DNA from: Lysobacterales bacterium
GTDB lineage: Bacteria > Pseudomonadota > Gammaproteobacteria > Xanthomonadales > SZUA-5
NCBI GenBank assembly: GCA_022844135.1
Contig: JALHMG010000001.1
Span: 157,021 to 221,020 of the forward strand
Reading direction: 5' to 3'
DNA length: 64,000 nucleotides
In this document: one piece after another, positions 61,642 through 64,000 of the stretch
Position numbering within the stretch: the first letter of the stretch is position 1
Layout of the letters: each line of letters begins with the position of its first letter
Translations under genes and position numbers: made by a program
The notes under the pieces: model-generated
Seen by the model: only the letters and a program-made list of their open reading frames with translations
The model's database searches: none
What the model was told of the DNA's origin: nothing

Positions 61642-63684
61642 ATGCGCAAATTGGTAATGGGAATCTTGTTGGCCTTGCCAGCGCTGGCCAGCGCGCAGAA
61701 GGCTTTCGATGTCGACGATCTGGTCCGTCTGAAGCGCGTCTCTGACGTCCAGCTCAAACCCGATGGCAGCGCGCTGGCCTTTGTGCTGCGCGAGACCGAT
61801 TACGCGGCGAATAAGGCGTCGCAGGGCATCTTCGAACTGGATCTCAAATCGGGCGCGATGCCGCGGCGCTTGACGCAGACTGGCTCGTCGGCGATGCATC
61901 CGCGCTATGACGGCGAGGCGCTGTATTTCCTGTCCTCGCGCTCGGGTTCCATGCAGGTGTGGAAGCTCGACGGACCCGGCGAGGCGCAGCCTGTGACCGC
62001 ATTGCCGTTGGACGTCGGCGGTTTCCTTTTGTCCCCCGACGGCAAGAAAATTTCGCTCGCATTGGAGGTGTTTCCGGAGTGCGGCGCGGACTTCGATTGC
62101 ACCAAGAAAAAGCTCACCGCGGACGCGGAGGAAAAACACACCGGCACGCTGCACGACAAACTCTTCGTGCGCCATTGGGACACCTGGAAGAATGGCACGC
62201 GCTCGCAGTTGTTCGTATTCGATATCACGCCCGAGGGCGCTGCGAATCCGCGCTGGGTGAGCAAAGGTCTGGATGGCGATGCGCCCACCAAACCCTTTGG
62301 CGACATGGGCGAAGTCGCCTTCACGCCCGATAGCGCCAGCATCACCTTTACGCTGCGCATCGCCGGCAAGAGCGAGCCGTGGTCGACCAACACCGATCTC
62401 TACAACGTGTCCCTGAACGGCGGTGACGCGAAGAATCTGACGGCTGATTTTCCCGGCTACGACAACACGCCGGTGTACTCGGCCGATGGCAAGCGTCTGT
62501 ACTGGCGCTCGATGGCACGCGCCGGTTATGAGGCCGATCGCAATCGCATCATGGAGCGCGTGCTGGCCAGCGGCGCCACGCGCGAAGTTGCGCCCGATTG
62601 GGATCGCTCGCCGGATGGGCTGACGCTCTCCAGTGACGGCCGTACGATCTACAGCTATACCGACGATATCGGCCAACGTCGGCTCTTCGCGATCGACGTC
62701 AAGAGCGGCAAAGCGACGCGCTTGACCGAGTCCGGTGCGGTCAGCGGCTTTGCGCTCGGCAAGGACCGCATTTACGCGGTGCTGGATGATTTGGATTCCC
62801 CGGCCGATATCCACTCGCTCGGCCTGAAGGGCGGTGGGACCACGCAGCTGACCAACGTCAATAAAGACGCCCTGGCGCAGCTCAAGTTCGGTGCGTTCGA
62901 GCAGTTTTCCTTCGAAGGCTGGAACGGGCAAACGGTGTATGCGTGGGTCGTCAAGCCGGTCGATTTCGATCCAGCGAAGAAGTATCCGATCGCGTTTATC
63001 GTCCACGGCGGACCGCAAGGCAGCATGGGCAATTCCTTCCACTATCGCTGGAACCCGCAAACCTATGCGGGCAAGGGCTTCGCCGCGGTGTTCGTCGATT
63101 TCCACGGCTCCACCGGTTACGGTCAAGCGTTCACCGATGCGATTCGCGGCGATTGGGGCGGCAAACCGCTGGAAGACTTGCAAAAGGGCATGGCCGCAGC
63201 GCTGTCGAAGTACAGTTTTCTCGATGGCTCGCGCGCCTGCGCGCTTGGCGCCAGCTACGGCGGCTACATGATGAACTGGATTGCCGGGGCGTGGAACGAT
63301 GGCTTCAAGTGCATCGTCAATCATGCCGGCATCTTCGACAATCGCTTCATGAGCTACAGCACCGAAGAGCTGTGGTTCGACGAATGGGAGTTCGAAGGCA
63401 CTGCTTTCGATCGCCCGGGCGATTTCGAGAAGCAGAACCCCGTCAATCGCGTCAAGGATTGGCGTACGCCGATGTTGGTGACGCACGGCATGCTCGATTT
63501 CCGCGTGCCCTTCGAGCAAGGTATTGCGGCATTCACGGCGCTGCAGCGTCGCGGCATCGACAGCCAGTTCCTGTGGTTCCCCGACGAGAACCACTGGATT
63601 CTGAAGCCACACAATTCGGTGCAATGGCACCGCGCCGTCGAGGCCTGGTTGACGCGCTGGACGGCGGAGACCAACGCGCCGTGA
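61642..63684 (+). CDS. Secreted S9-family (prolyl-oligopeptidase) peptidase, 680 aa
   Basis: Signal peptide MRKLVMGILLALPALASAQK. A seven-bladed propeller (PD40-like repeats) precedes an alpha/beta-hydrolase with nucleophile GASYGGYMMN (residue about 537), aspartate in THGMLDFRVP and histidine in PDENHWI. It matches dipeptidyl/acylaminoacyl peptidases that clip short peptides in the periplasm. It overlaps the next gene start (TGATG). Confidence 0.92.
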   Translation: MRKLVMGILLALPALASAQKAFDVDDLVRLKRVSDVQLKPDGSALAFVLRETDYAANKASQGIFELDLKSGAMPRRLTQTGSSAMHPRYDGEALYFLSSRSGSMQVWKLDGPGEAQPVTALPLDVGGFLLSPDGKKISLALEVFPECGADFDCTKKKLTADAEEKHTGTLHDKLFVRHWDTWKNGTRSQLFVFDITPEGAANPRWVSKGLDGDAPTKPFGDMGEVAFTPDSASITFTLRIAGKSEPWSTNTDLYNVSLNGGDAKNLTADFPGYDNTPVYSADGKRLYWRSMARAGYEADRNRIMERVLASGATREVAPDWDRSPDGLTLSSDGRTIYSYTDDIGQRRLFAIDVKSGKATRLTESGAVSGFALGKDRIYAVLDDLDSPADIHSLGLKGGGTTQLTNVNKDALAQLKFGAFEQFSFEGWNGQTVYAWVVKPVDFDPAKKYPIAFIVHGGPQGSMGNSFHYRWNPQTYAGKGFAAVFVDFHGSTGYGQAFTDAIRGDWGGKPLEDLQKGMAAALSKYSFLDGSRACALGASYGGYMMNWIAGAWNDGFKCIVNHAGIFDNRFMSYSTEELWFDEWEFEGTAFDRPGDFEKQNPVNRVKDWRTPMLVTHGMLDFRVPFEQGIAAFTALQRRGIDSQFLWFPDENHWILKPHNSVQWHRAVEAWLTRWTAETNAP

Positions 63685-64000
63685 TGCGTTGGTTGGCAAT
63701 GGGCGCGCTGCTGGCGACGGCGGCGCACGCCGATCCGTGGGCTGATCGCTGGGGTTCGTTTCTTGGCAGCGCTGAACTGCCAGCGGTCATGGCGCAGTAC
63801 CGAGTGCTCGATGCGCTCGATGGCATCGAGGACAAGGAAGAAGGATGCGCCCAACACGGTGCCAGCCTTCGGCGGGCACGCGATGCGCAGCCTTTCAGCC
63901 CGGCGCTGCAGCTGGCGATGGTGCGTTGCGCTGTGGGCGAAAAGGCCCGCACCGAGGCGTTGGCGTTGCTCGGCGCGCAACGGGCGTTTTTGCTTCGCGA
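63684..64000 (+). CDS. Secreted hypothetical protein, partial (cut by the window end)
   Basis: Starts at ATG 63684, overlapping the S9 peptidase TGA, with a short signal sequence (MRWLAMGALLATAAHADPWA). It stays open to the window edge for at least 105 codons. The part seen is helical (LPAVMAQYRVLDALDGIEDK, FSPALQLAMVRCAVGEKART). No family is recognised. Translational coupling suggests the same operon as the peptidase. Confidence 0.65.
   Translation, partial: MRWLAMGALLATAAHADPWADRWGSFLGSAELPAVMAQYRVLDALDGIEDKEEGCAQHGASLRRARDAQPFSPALQLAMVRCAVGEKARTEALALLGAQRAFLLR

Overview
The window looks like chromosome of a GC-rich gammaproteobacterium, most likely from the Lysobacterales (Xanthomonadales). 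The evidence is the housekeeping content (parC with rnt, rapA, hflKC, bioA, a gspG-K pseudopilin operon, yggX, hemP) and the codon bias. I cannot fix the genus from sequence alone. About 70 genes or gene remnants and one tRNA (Val, CAC) are supported.

Layout. 1-4.4 kb is an accessory patch of short plus-strand genes (DUF6463-like, DUF6331-like, TrmO-like, GGCT-like) mixed with broken fragments and remnants of an IS91-type Y2 transposon; a 15-bp sequence recurs just after several of its reading frames. 4.4-12 kb holds a pectinacetylesterase, a HEAT-repeat lipoprotein, a TANGO2/NRDE protein and a YchJ-like protein, then a damaged segment bounded by two inverted 246-bp MITEs, with two frameshifted membrane-protein genes and a monooxygenase gene cut by one MITE. 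11.9-21 kb has Fur-box-linked hemP, a kinase/ArsS pair, a secreted beta-propeller protein and the PdeM/Lhr-type DNA repair pair. 21-31 kb has a quinone oxidoreductase, an MFS-PlsC fusion, a GNAT, and a divergent NACHT-FGE / TIR-like conflict pair set among repeat arrays. 31-41 kb has an amidohydrolase, an ABC transporter, an ECF sigma factor, a CoA transferase, a CpeT-like lipoprotein, bioA and gspGHIJK. 41-53 kb has a HerA-like ATPase, toxin-antitoxin remnants, HemJ-like, SDR/photolyase, rnt/parC, tRNA-Val, hicAB and yggX. 53-64 kb has a Tc1/IS630-like MITE, rapA, an ExoD protein, hflKC, an AlbA_2-ATPase/ParA operon, an S9 peptidase and a gene cut by the window edge.

The most notable system is at 25.97-29.68 kb: a NACHT NTPase with a C-terminal formylglycine-generating-enzyme (C-lectin-like) domain is divergently transcribed from a TIR-like effector. 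The N-terminus of the NTPase and the C-terminus of the effector share a gap-free 33-residue glycine-rich motif with 23 identities. This is the topology expected of a homotypic (possibly amyloid-type) NLR-to-effector signal. A second candidate conflict module is the overlapping AlbA_2-ATPase/ParA-like pair at 59.4-61.5 kb.

A REP-like repeat family (about 38 bp, two small hairpins per unit, GTAC at the foot) occurs as a 15-unit array at 20.7-21.2 kb, as shorter arrays at 25.3 and 29.7 kb, as a single copy in the gspJ/gspK junction and as a large palindrome at 53.2 kb. The two MITE families each have an insertion exactly at a TAG stop codon (ychJ-like and rapA).
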